A DNA stretch of 64,000 nt from Streptococcus mitis subsp. hohhotensis (GTDB lineage Bacteria; Bacillota; Bacilli; Lactobacillales; Streptococcaceae). The stretch covers positions 62,001 to 126,000 of the forward strand of contig NZ_JPFZ01000011.1 of assembly GCF_000722775.1 (NCBI RefSeq). The letters run 5' to 3'. Both the position numbers and the translations under genes were made by a program. Shown here one piece after another: positions 49,219 to 57,561 of this stretch; positions within the stretch are counted from its first letter, which is position 1; the number at the start of each line of letters is the position of its first letter. The notes under the pieces are model-generated. The model had not been told where the DNA came from. It saw only the letters and a program-made list of their open reading frames with translations, and did no database searches.

Positions 49219-50889
49219 ATGAAATTAAATCACGACTTATCAAAAAAACATTCCATTCATTTTTTCTTTAAACTCCTACTTGTACTACTATTGATAAATA
49301 TTTTAATCAATATTGCTATGAGTAACATAACCAGAAATTTTATTAAAAACCAAAATATAGTACACTTACGTAGTTCAATTGAAATTTATGCTGACTCTGT
49401 TAATGAGAAATTGCATTCTGTAGAACGCTTTATGTACTCAACAATAACGCATAATGAATCTTTAGAGAACTTAAATCATGTACAAACGTTTCTTGAGTAT
49501 CAAGAAAATCTTAAAAAAGTTCAAACTAGCTTTGCAGAGTTTGAATATCAAAATGAAACTCATATGACATTCTTATTAGAAACCGATAGTACTGATTATT
49601 TTATAAATGTCTCCAATCTTTATATTCCATATGAAGATTATCTACTGTTAAAATCAAATCTAAAATCATTGCGTAGTGATATAAGTGACCGTAAATGGAA
49701 AAATGTAACTACTAAAAACAGCGAATACTTAGTTAAATCTGTTCATTACGAAGGAAAAATAATTTATGCCGTCATATCTTCAGAAGATATCCTAAAACCT
49801 CTAAGAAAACTCAATATTGGAAATAATGGTAAACTTTCCCTAAAAGAGCCTAACAATATACCCTCCGAAAACTACCTAATTCATGCTCAAAATGAAAAAA
49901 CGCATTTACCTTTCGATATTTATGTTTTAGTCGATTATGCCGAAGTCTTTAGAAATATCACACTCTTAGAAGTATTTTTGTCAGCCGTTCCTATTATTAT
50001 TACCATTTTATCAATCATCATTATCCTGTATATTCGTCAGTGGATGATTAAACCGATAACAAGACTCACTGAACGACTCTCTCAACTTGGGGACTCCATC
50101 CCCCCTTCTGAATTTTTTATATCTGAAGGTATACTAGAAATTGATAAGGCAAATGATAAACTTAATAAAGTAATATTTGACATGCAAGAATTAAAAATAC
50201 GGGAATACCATTCACAACTAGAACTTAAGAAGATCGAACTTAATTATCTTAAGAACCAAATCCGTCCACATTTCTACTTAAACATGTTATCAATGATTCA
50301 TAGTATGCTCCAAACAAAAAACTACAAGGAAATTGAAGAGTTAACTATCTTAACTTCAAATTATCTCCGTCATTTATTTATGGCTAATCAAGATTTTTCA
50401 GAACTTAAAGATGAAGTTCAGCATATTAAAGATTATTTAGAAATACAACGAATTCGATATGGAAATAGCATCTACTTTTCACTAAACTACAATGATGACC
50501 TACAAAATACTCTTGTCCCATCATTACTTTTACAAACATTTATTGAAAACACAATCAAACACGGTTTTTCATTTCAGGATTTATTCACAATTTTGCTATC
50601 AATAAAAAAAGTAAAAACTGAGAACTCAGATTATATTCAGATTTGTATCGAAGATAATGGTCCAGGTTTCTCTGAAGAAATTTTATCAAAACTAAATCAG
50701 AAACAGTCTCTAATAACAGAAGATGGACATCATATTGGGATCACGAACACCATCGAACGTTTGAATCTTCTCTATCCCAACGACTATACTATTACATTTG
50801 AAAATAATGAAGAAGGTGGGGCTAAAATTCTTTTACTTATTCCATACAAGATTATAGACGGAGGTTATAATGAACATCTTATTAGTTGA
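49219..50889 (+). CDS. Sensor histidine kinase, YesM type
   Basis: A 556-residue membrane kinase. Helices lie near residues 16-36 and 254-274, bounding an extracellular sensor domain of about 215 residues. A HAMP-like linker follows. The His-kinase region (PF06580) has the phosphorylated His in NQIRPHFYLNMLSMIHS, and the ATP site has IENTIKHGF and EDNGPGF. It probably senses the transported sugar or its binding protein. The last 20 bp overlap the regulator gene. Confidence 0.93.
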   Translation: MKLNHDLSKKHSIHFFFKLLLVLLLINILINIAMSNITRNFIKNQNIVHLRSSIEIYADSVNEKLHSVERFMYSTITHNESLENLNHVQTFLEYQENLKKVQTSFAEFEYQNETHMTFLLETDSTDYFINVSNLYIPYEDYLLLKSNLKSLRSDISDRKWKNVTTKNSEYLVKSVHYEGKIIYAVISSEDILKPLRKLNIGNNGKLSLKEPNNIPSENYLIHAQNEKTHLPFDIYVLVDYAEVFRNITLLEVFLSAVPIIITILSIIIILYIRQWMIKPITRLTERLSQLGDSIPPSEFFISEGILEIDKANDKLNKVIFDMQELKIREYHSQLELKKIELNYLKNQIRPHFYLNMLSMIHSMLQTKNYKEIEELTILTSNYLRHLFMANQDFSELKDEVQHIKDYLEIQRIRYGNSIYFSLNYNDDLQNTLVPSLLLQTFIENTIKHGFSFQDLFTILLSIKKVKTENSDYIQICIEDNGPGFSEEILSKLNQKQSLITEDGHHIGITNTIERLNLLYPNDYTITFENNEEGGAKILLLIPYKIIDGGYNEHLIS

Positions 50890-52408
50890 TGACGATCGTT
50901 TTATCATTGAAGCTTTACGAGAGAAAATAAATTGGGCTAAACTACACATTGACACTGTTTATGTTGCCTATAGCCTCACTCAAGCTCAAAATATTATTAG
51001 AGAGCATCCTATTGATCTCATGATAAGCGATATAGAAATGCCTCAAGGTAGCGGTCTCGAACTCTTATCGTGGATTAGAAATGAAAAATATGATATAAAA
51101 ACAATTTTTTTAACCAATTACGCCGACTTCAACTATGCTCAAAAAGCAATTGAATTACAAAGCTTCGAATACTATCTAAAACCCATTAACTTTGAAAAAT
51201 TAGAATTTATTATTCAAAAAGCCATTAGTAAAATTGAGAATCATAACTTAAACGGAAAAAATGATGCACTTTTACAAATAGAAGATAATTTCTGGTATGA
51301 TTACCTTAGAAAACCTCAAATTTCTCGCATCGATGAGCTAGAAAATATAGCAAGTAAACAAGCTTTTATTCTTCAAAAACACCAGTATTTTTTTCTTGCA
51401 GTTTTAACAATCAATCTTAATGAAGAAGATTATTCTGCAGAAACTCCATCATGGACTTCTCAACTAAAAAGAGAACTTCAAAGAATTTCACAACCTTCTT
51501 ATAATCTGATAAGTCTATTCAAAATGGAAAGCCAGGTTGATCAATATGTTTGTCTCTTTAGAGTAGACTCGTCCAAACGTAGTGACAAATTGGCATATGA
51601 GATTCATTCTCAAATTTCTAATAACTTTAGCAAATACTCAAACATTATATATAAGAGTTGCCATAAAATATCCGATATTTTATTTCATACCAAAGAACTC
51701 TACACTTATAATGAACAGTATGTTTCTTATTGGAATACTATTACATGTGTTCCACATAGTTTCCCAACTTCTTTCAAAACAGAAACTCTTTCAATTACGT
51801 TTTTAGATAGCTTAAGCGAATATGAATTAAGAGAAAAAATTAATTCACTCGTCTATAATTCTCAAATCCCTACTTTCACGCTACAACAAATTTTACTAGA
51901 TTGGACTCAACAAATAGGAATATATCTAGATCAAAATGGAATTTCAGCTCATAAATTATTCCAAAACAGCACTCATGATTTCTTATTCCAACGACGCTTT
52001 CATTCAATTGAATCTTTTCAGGATTACTTTGATTATTACTGGTCACATGCTAAGAAATTTGCAACAAACATTGAAAACCAAAAAAATAGTATTCAACGCA
52101 TCGTCGAATACATAGATCATCACTACTATGAAGATATAAATCGTTCTATATTAGCAGATATGGTTTATCTCAGCGCAGATCATTTAGCTAGAATTTTTAA
52201 AAAAGAAACTGGAGAAACTCTTGTTAAATATATAACGGATAAGCGCATTAATGCTGCTAAATCTCTCCTATCTCAAACAAATATCTCGATATCACAAGTA
52301 TCTTGTCAAGTAGGGTATGATAATTATTCTTACTTTACTAAAATTTTTAAACAAAGGACTGGGCTTTCTCCTGGAGATTACCGTAAAACTTATCAAAACA
52401 AAATGTAA
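50870..52408 (+). CDS. Response regulator, YesN type (AraC output)
   Basis: A 512-residue regulator. The receiver domain has the acidic pair in LLVDDDRF and the phosphorylated Asp in DLMISDIEMPQGSG (near residue 55). A long linker follows. The C-terminus holds two AraC helix-turn-helix units (IHYYEDINRSILADMVYLS region and SISQVSCQVGYDNYSYFTKIF). Ribosome site GGAGG within the kinase gene. It should activate the divergent lplB-lplC-binding protein-GH31 genes. Confidence 0.93.
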   Translation: MNILLVDDDRFIIEALREKINWAKLHIDTVYVAYSLTQAQNIIREHPIDLMISDIEMPQGSGLELLSWIRNEKYDIKTIFLTNYADFNYAQKAIELQSFEYYLKPINFEKLEFIIQKAISKIENHNLNGKNDALLQIEDNFWYDYLRKPQISRIDELENIASKQAFILQKHQYFFLAVLTINLNEEDYSAETPSWTSQLKRELQRISQPSYNLISLFKMESQVDQYVCLFRVDSSKRSDKLAYEIHSQISNNFSKYSNIIYKSCHKISDILFHTKELYTYNEQYVSYWNTITCVPHSFPTSFKTETLSITFLDSLSEYELREKINSLVYNSQIPTFTLQQILLDWTQQIGIYLDQNGISAHKLFQNSTHDFLFQRRFHSIESFQDYFDYYWSHAKKFATNIENQKNSIQRIVEYIDHHYYEDINRSILADMVYLSADHLARIFKKETGETLVKYITDKRINAAKSLLSQTNISISQVSCQVGYDNYSYFTKIFKQRTGLSPGDYRKTYQNKM

Positions 52409-52447
52409 GTAATCTAAATCATTGAAATGATAAGTAAAATTCACGGT

Positions 52448-52478
52448 CTGTAGTAATTTTTGAAATTCTACAGTTTTT
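52448..52478 (+). terminator. Terminator after the response regulator
   Basis: CTGTAG/CTACAG outer stem and AATTT/AAATT inner stem with one bulged T, followed by five T. Forty bases past the stop codon. Confidence 0.75.
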
Positions 52479-52577
52479 CCAAAGAGAACTCCATAAACTT
52501 ATTTGAAATTGCTGATAAGGTAACTTCTTAAAAAGTCAGTTTGAGAAAAACATCCAGTAAATATTTCTAGGATAAAA

Positions 52578-52621
52578 CGTATACTATCAAGCTTTTACAC
52601 TTCTGATAGTATGCGCTTTTT
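52578..52621 (+). terminator. Second terminator-like hairpin
   Basis: CGTATACTATCA pairs with TGATAGTATGCG (one G-T pair) around a 14-base loop, followed by CTTTTTA. Together with the hairpin at 52448 it shields the accessory region from the two-component operon. Confidence 0.75.
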
Positions 52622-52705
52622 ATTTGAATACTTGCTACAAAACCTCACAAGATTTACTATCATGCCATACCAAAATGGACTATTTTTTAATTGCAGAAAA
52701 ACACT

Positions 52706-52786
52706 ATTTCTAAATACTTAGAAATAATAAAACAAATTAAATATTATTTCTAAATATTTGAAAATAATTTCTATTTGTATTATACT
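52706..52786 (+). promoter_or_regulatory. Promoter of the DUF4143 ATPase gene with tandem palindromes
   Basis: TTGAAA (52758-52763), 17-base spacer, TATACT (52781-52786). A palindrome ATTTCTAA/TTAGAAAT lies at 52706-52725, and a related one with arms ATTATTT/AAATAAT lies at 52743-52768, over the -35 box. Both contain ATTTCTAAATA. The arrangement suggests repression by a protein not identified in this window. Confidence 0.72.
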
Positions 52787-52804
52787 ATCTTTGAGGTATC
52801 TATT

Positions 52805-54013
52805 ATGAACTATATCAAAAGACCACATTATTTAGACTTTTTAAGAAGACATCGTGACCGCCAAATCATCAAAGTTGTGAGCGGAGTTAGACGAGCTGGT
52901 AAATCTGTGCTTTTTCAACTCTATAAAGAGGAGTTACTAGCAACTGGGGTAGACGAGGATCAAATCATATCCATCAATTTTGAGGATCTGAGTTACTATG
53001 ACCTCCGACATTTTCAAACATTATACGCTTATATAAAAGATCAATTAGTTAGCGAGAAAACATACTATATCTTTTTAGATGAAATTCAACATGTTGAAAA
53101 ATTTGAACTGGTAGCAGATAGTCTATTCATCCTACCAAATGTTGACCTCTATTTGACTGGATCAAACGCCTACTTTATGAGCAGCCAATTAGCTACAAAT
53201 TTGACTGGTCGGTATGTTGAGATAGAGGTTCTTCCTTTGTCATTTGAAGAATATCTATCAGGTCAATCTCTCACAGAAAATCTGAATACAACAGAAATTT
53301 TTAACAATTATCTCTTTAGTGCTTTCCCTTACTTATTACAAACATCATCTTACGCTGAAAAAATTGACTATCTCAGAGGAATATATAACTCCATACTGTT
53401 AAATGATATTGTCACTAGATTGGGAAATCCAAATCCTACTATTATTGAGCGCATTGTCCGAACCCTTCTCAGTAGTACAGGTAGCTTAATATCAACAAAT
53501 AAGATTCGCAATACCCTGGTCAGCCAAAATGTTTCAATATCCCATAATACTTTAGAAAATTATTTGACAACTTTGACAGATAGTTTACTTTTTTATTCCG
53601 TTCCACGTTTTGATGTAAAAGGTAGAGCATTATTGCAACGCTTAGAAAAATATTATCCCGTTGATTTAGGTTTACGATATCTCTTATTACCAGACCACAA
53701 AGAAGATATTGGGCATATCTTGGAAAATATTGTGTATTTGGAATTGAGACGTAGATATTCACAAGTATATGTTGGTAATTTAGATAAATATGAGGTTGAT
53801 TTTGTTGTTGTAACTGATCTTGGTCACTACGCTTATTATCAAGTCAGTGAAACAACACTTGCTCCAGAAACACTAGAAAGAGAACTTAGACCACTAGAAG
53901 CCATTAAAGATCAATTCCCCAAATATCTATTAACAATGGATACGATTCAGCCAACAGTCAATTACAATGGAATTGAGAAGAAAAATATCATAGATTGGTT
54001 ACTAGAAAAATAG
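52805..54013 (+). CDS. AAA-family ATPase with DUF4143 domain
   Basis: A 402-residue protein from the ATG at 52805 (GAGGT 8 bases upstream; a longer frame starting at 52775 has no ribosome site). Walker A is GVRRAGKSVL (Lys near residue 33), Walker B YYIFLDEIQHV, and LYLTGSNAYF a sensor motif, as in AAA_14. The C-terminal domain (DUF4143) has LENIVYLELRRRY and a DFVVV segment resembling a restriction-endonuclease-like fold. The family is widespread and poorly understood. It lies at the left edge of the accessory region. Confidence 0.85.
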   Translation: MNYIKRPHYLDFLRRHRDRQIIKVVSGVRRAGKSVLFQLYKEELLATGVDEDQIISINFEDLSYYDLRHFQTLYAYIKDQLVSEKTYYIFLDEIQHVEKFELVADSLFILPNVDLYLTGSNAYFMSSQLATNLTGRYVEIEVLPLSFEEYLSGQSLTENLNTTEIFNNYLFSAFPYLLQTSSYAEKIDYLRGIYNSILLNDIVTRLGNPNPTIIERIVRTLLSSTGSLISTNKIRNTLVSQNVSISHNTLENYLTTLTDSLLFYSVPRFDVKGRALLQRLEKYYPVDLGLRYLLLPDHKEDIGHILENIVYLELRRRYSQVYVGNLDKYEVDFVVVTDLGHYAYYQVSETTLAPETLERELRPLEAIKDQFPKYLLTMDTIQPTVNYNGIEKKNIIDWLLEK

Positions 54014-54048
54014 ATAGGCACTGAACACATAAATTGAGACGCAAAAAT

Positions 54049-54093
54049 AACACTCCTGTTTAGATCTAGTGAAACTATGAACAGGAGTGTTTT
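54049..54093 (+). terminator. Terminator after the DUF4143 gene
   Basis: Perfect 12-bp stem AACACTCCTGTT/AACAGGAGTGTT followed by TTTTA, 35 bases past the stop codon. Confidence 0.85.
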
Positions 54094-54096
54094 ATT

Positions 54097-54162
54097 ATGA
54101 CCGAAAAAGGTTATTCCGTAGAAACTAATACTAGACTAAAAATCAATGATGGAAACTCTTGA
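54097..54162 (+). other. 21-codon frame, possible remnant of a transposase gene
   Basis: An ATG directly after the terminator opens MTEKGYSVETNTRLKINDGN and stops one codon later. The start resembles the N-terminus of IS3-family OrfA proteins (MTxKxYSxExK), but that is a weak match from memory. The rest of the 54014-54361 gap holds a terminator, an AACGTTAAT/ATTAACGTT inverted repeat (54210-54239) and one copy of a roughly 50-bp repeat. Confidence 0.3.
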
Positions 54163-54230
54163 TTTCTATACAAAAAAGACATCCAAGAGAAAATTCTTGA
54201 ATGTCTGTAAACGTTAATATACTCCTATTG

Positions 54231-54280
54231 ATTAACGTTTTGAGACAACTGACCTTGTCAGGTTGCAGCCACATTTATAA
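54231..54280. repeat. Left copy of a diverged ~50-bp repeat flanking the apeA module
   Basis: ATTAACGTTTTGAGACAACT and the bases after it align with 57165-57214 in the same orientation, with about three quarters of positions identical: the first 11 bases match, as do AACTGA, TTG and two CAG blocks. The two copies bracket the apeA and zinc-ribbon genes. Confidence 0.5.
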
Positions 54281-54361
54281 GCGACTAAAGTCTCAACAAC
54301 TGTGTCAATTGTTCCAATTTCCATGAAAACATTCTAAATCATTGAGCTAATGGCTTGAGGT

Positions 54362-55804
54362 TTAGAATTTTTTATATTTATATTTCATATCCAATTCTTG
54401 ATAAATATAATATCTCAGCACTTCTTGAAGAAGCAATTTTGTTTCATACATCTCCCTGATATCTGTTATCATTTCTGGATAGTTATCTTTCGAATCACCA
54501 TGAGTATAGTAATTTCGTGTTTGAATTAATTTTATTATTAGTAATTCTCTCTCACTATTCGAAAAAATTTTAGACAGATTAAGCTCATCAATTGAATCGA
54601 ATAAATTTTTTAAACGTTCGGCAAGGTTAGGCTCTTTTTGATTAAATTTCAATTTATTTCTAAATTTTCTTCTTACCTCTTCTAAAAGATGTGTGTTTAT
54701 AAAGTCAAACAAAGATTGTCTAGCTTTTTCTTCAACATCAGATAAACATTTCGGATTTTTAAAATTCTTAAAATTTCTAGAGTAAACTTCCAAATTCCTA
54801 ATAGCATCAACCAACTGATCTTCCAAATATAAATCACCATGAAGATTTTTTGAAAATTGTCTCACTATAAATTCAAGTTCCTCAGATTTATCAAACCAAT
54901 GATTTAAAATATGTTCAAAATTATCTTCTAATGTCCTCAAAGAAATATCTTGCTGAGAATACGATTTCCATTTTTGGGATTTTCTAGAATGCTGAACAAA
55001 GAATTTGCCTTTTATAAGTGGCATACGCTTACCATCTATCATTTTATAAAGAACAAGAAATTCAATATTAGTAAAAGACAATGGTATATTTGATAAAATC
55101 TCAATAAATTCCTTAAACTTATGTGAAGCTTGATAAAATTCATCAAAAGATCTTATATTTAAATCAGCTGAAATAAGTTTAATAAAATAATCACTGGTAA
55201 ATGACGTAGTTGTATATGAAGAATGGAGTATTGCCACATCTTCAAAGTTCATTCCTAGTGATCTTATTAACACTTTTGTTGGTTGATATTCACTTGCTGC
55301 ACTTTCAAAAATAGTTTGATTGTCTCTATATTTAACAGTTACCAATGATTTTTCAATCCATTCCTCAATATGTTCAAAGCTAAATTTATATTCCTTGATT
55401 TTTTCAGAATCTAATTCATTAATTAAATCTTTAAAGGCCTCAGAACTATAATCAAAATTTCCAAGCTCATTATAAAATACACTGTAAATTTTAAAATTTT
55501 TTACTCTATATCTAGTTATCGGAAATCCAGGAGATGAGGAATGTACCATTGGTTCACCATAAGTATTTAAAATTAAAATATTACCATTACTGGAGAAACC
55601 ATATATCTTTTCCAAACACTTACCAAAACCGAATGAAATGCCTGATTCCTCTTCAAATCCACCAAATAATTCTAATACAATTTCACTAGGAGAATAATGT
55701 AAAATACCGCTCAAGTTATCCTTACTAACTATATCGTCGGAACGTTCTGAAAAATACCCTTTTATTTCAAACTCTTTATCCCAAGTGTAATCTTTAAATT
55801 TCAT
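54362..55804 (-). CDS. apeA: ApeA-type HEPN anti-phage protein
   Basis: A 480-residue protein. The N-terminal half (GYFSERSDDIVSKDNLSGIL, ELFGGFEE) looks like the ApeA N-terminal domain. The C-terminal half is an all-helical HEPN domain. Its ribonuclease motif RNxxxH is present as RNYYTH (R430, N431, H435). ApeA is an established single-gene abortive defence system acting through HEPN RNase activity. Family assignment is from memory of domain patterns, without a search. Codon use is AT-rich like the rest of this region. Ribosome site AGAAAGGA. An 82-bp gap separates it from a zinc-ribbon gene upstream in the same direction. Confidence 0.82.
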   Translation of the reverse strand: MKFKDYTWDKEFEIKGYFSERSDDIVSKDNLSGILHYSPSEIVLELFGGFEEESGISFGFGKCLEKIYGFSSNGNILILNTYGEPMVHSSSPGFPITRYRVKNFKIYSVFYNELGNFDYSSEAFKDLINELDSEKIKEYKFSFEHIEEWIEKSLVTVKYRDNQTIFESAASEYQPTKVLIRSLGMNFEDVAILHSSYTTTSFTSDYFIKLISADLNIRSFDEFYQASHKFKEFIEILSNIPLSFTNIEFLVLYKMIDGKRMPLIKGKFFVQHSRKSQKWKSYSQQDISLRTLEDNFEHILNHWFDKSEELEFIVRQFSKNLHGDLYLEDQLVDAIRNLEVYSRNFKNFKNPKCLSDVEEKARQSLFDFINTHLLEEVRRKFRNKLKFNQKEPNLAERLKNLFDSIDELNLSKIFSNSERELLIIKLIQTRNYYTHGDSKDNYPEMITDIREMYETKLLLQEVLRYYIYQELDMKYKYKKF

Positions 55805-55886
55805 ATTATCCTTTCTGATTACTTTTCAAAAATCTTCACAACTTTCTAAACTATGATTTTTATGTCGGTACTACCTTTTAATTGTA

Positions 55887-57002
55887 TTAGACCAGCTTCC
55901 AATTCTCATCATTCGAGTTATCAATCAGAATATTTCTTTTATTACTCAGTAATTCATCACTCACAAAATATTGCCCTAGTCTCTCTACAAAACCACAATT
56001 CTGACAAGTATATAGATAATCTTCTTTTATTTCCCTCACTAAATTGATATTGAACTTATATATCCTCCCGCATTCTTCACATGTCATGCTAAGATTATTA
56101 CCATTAAATATGAAATCAAAAATACTTTCTAATTCTTTATTTTCTTCTCCAGATAAAGCTAAAATTATCTTTAAATTTCTAATATACCGGTTAAGGGTAA
56201 CTATTTCTAAATCAATATCAAAATATTTCTCAAATATAGCAATAGCTACTTCTACTAAATAAATTAGAATGTAGGGTGTTTTCTCATAGAACAAATGCCA
56301 AAAATCATCCCAAATCTTATCATCAGAAAATATAAAATTAAGATTTCGCTTTTCCGTAGGATAATTTTTATTCTTTGTCACCAAATGAATAGATTGATCA
56401 AATACACTTGTTAAACTATTTTCTGCCTTTCGATTATATATAATGTCATATAGTAATTCAGGATCAAGTAATTCTCTACTAAAATCCAAAAAACCATTTT
56501 CATACTGAATCGATTCTTTTGCTTTTAAAAGTAGGTCAATAACAAATTCTTTTTTACCCTTCAAATCACTTACGTCATATTCCCTAAGCTCTCCATATTG
56601 TATTTTTTCTAAGAAATCATGTGGTTGAACCAATATCCAACTTAAATAAAATAAATTATCTTGAAAAGGTTTCCTAGCAAGAGAAAATGCAACAGTAACT
56701 TTTCCCCTCTCTATACAACTCAGAGATTCAAATAGATAGTAATTTAAATCACGTAAAATTGAAAAAAAGATGTGAGGTATATATACATATTCAGAAATAT
56801 CTAAATCTTTTTGTCTATCTAGTTCATCAAACAAGTCAATTTCATCATTTATCTCATTAGTAAATCTAAAAGATAGACTGGATAATTGATATTTATCAGC
56901 TTTAACCAAAATATCAACTAGTATATCATACAAATATAGCATTAATTGATGACGTTTTCTATACTTAGTTGGTAATAATTCTGATATGTGAGATTTAGCC
57001 AA
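55887..57002 (-). CDS. Uncharacterised helical protein with C-terminal zinc ribbon
   Basis: About 371 residues. I do not recognise the family. The first 280 residues are helical, and ARKPFQDNLFYLSWIL near residue 125 resembles the core of DUF5677-type proteins. The C-terminus has a zinc ribbon: CEEC and CQNC (C313, C316, C338, C341 counted from the TTG at 57017) with 21 residues between. I prefer the TTG at 57002, which follows GAGG by 9 bases; the earlier TTG at 57017 adds five residues. A TATAAT lies at 57041-57046. The gene precedes apeA in the same direction and may form a defence module with it. Confidence 0.6.
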   Translation of the reverse strand: MAKSHISELLPTKYRKRHQLMLYLYDILVDILVKADKYQLSSLSFRFTNEINDEIDLFDELDRQKDLDISEYVYIPHIFFSILRDLNYYLFESLSCIERGKVTVAFSLARKPFQDNLFYLSWILVQPHDFLEKIQYGELREYDVSDLKGKKEFVIDLLLKAKESIQYENGFLDFSRELLDPELLYDIIYNRKAENSLTSVFDQSIHLVTKNKNYPTEKRNLNFIFSDDKIWDDFWHLFYEKTPYILIYLVEVAIAIFEKYFDIDLEIVTLNRYIRNLKIILALSGEENKELESIFDFIFNGNNLSMTCEECGRIYKFNINLVREIKEDYLYTCQNCGFVERLGQYFVSDELLSNKRNILIDNSNDENWKLV

Positions 57003-57040
57003 TATTACTTTCCTCAATTCTTTTTAACTCTACATAACTA

Positions 57041-57046
57041 TATTAT
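57041..57046 (-). promoter_or_regulatory. -10 element of the zinc-ribbon gene
   Basis: Minus strand TATAAT about 40 bases upstream of the likely TTG start; the -35 region is not convincing. Confidence 0.5.
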
Positions 57047-57164
57047 ACTCTAAAAGTACTCAGTCTTTATCTAGAAGGTTCCTATATAACTTAACAATTA
57101 TTTTAAGTGTAAACCTAGAAAAGCACTTTGCAAATAGCTTTGAAATATTGATATAATCGTATCA

Positions 57165-57214
57165 ATTAACGTTTTAAAGCAACTGATTTTGCCAGCTCCC
57201 AGTCATATTATAGT
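57165..57214. repeat. Right copy of the diverged ~50-bp repeat
   Basis: ATTAACGTTTTAAAGCAACT and the following bases align with 54231-54280. It lies upstream of the zinc-ribbon gene. From 57254 to 57561 I see nothing that looks like a gene or a strong signal. Confidence 0.5.
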
Positions 57215-57228
57215 GTCGTTATATCAAA

Positions 57229-57253
57229 AAAACAATGGAATTTCCATTGTTTT
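57229..57253. terminator. Bidirectional terminator-like palindrome
   Basis: AAAACAATGGAA/TTCCATTGTTTT is nearly a perfect palindrome with A-rich and T-rich ends, so it can act on either strand. It lies between the res gene and the zinc-ribbon promoter. Confidence 0.6.
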
Positions 57254-57561
57254 TATGTTCAAGTTCAAAGATTTTATTGACTTTCCAAAAAATAAATATT
57301 TTCCGGAAATTTAATTTTTGGTAATTTTTTTGCATCTTTGATAAAATAAACATCGTTCGATACTTAAAATATTGCAGTAAGTTTCTGAATTTGCTTTAAA
57401 AATGGTCCTACACATAGAGAAAGCTCGTCATATCAGTTTTAGATCATTGCCGTCAGTCTATACTAGTTATTATATTTTAAAATTTTATCAATACATAATT
57501 TTCTCATATCTAGTAACCACTAAGTGTTGAATAATTACTTTATTATAAACCAAAAACTTTT

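Noticed and set aside
54097-54300. Intact insertion sequence
   Set aside because: Only a 21-codon frame and some inverted repeats are visible; no transposase catalytic motif.
55853-56262. Plus-strand frames over the zinc-ribbon gene
   Set aside because: Low-complexity antisense readings; the minus frame has the zinc-ribbon pattern and a ribosome site.
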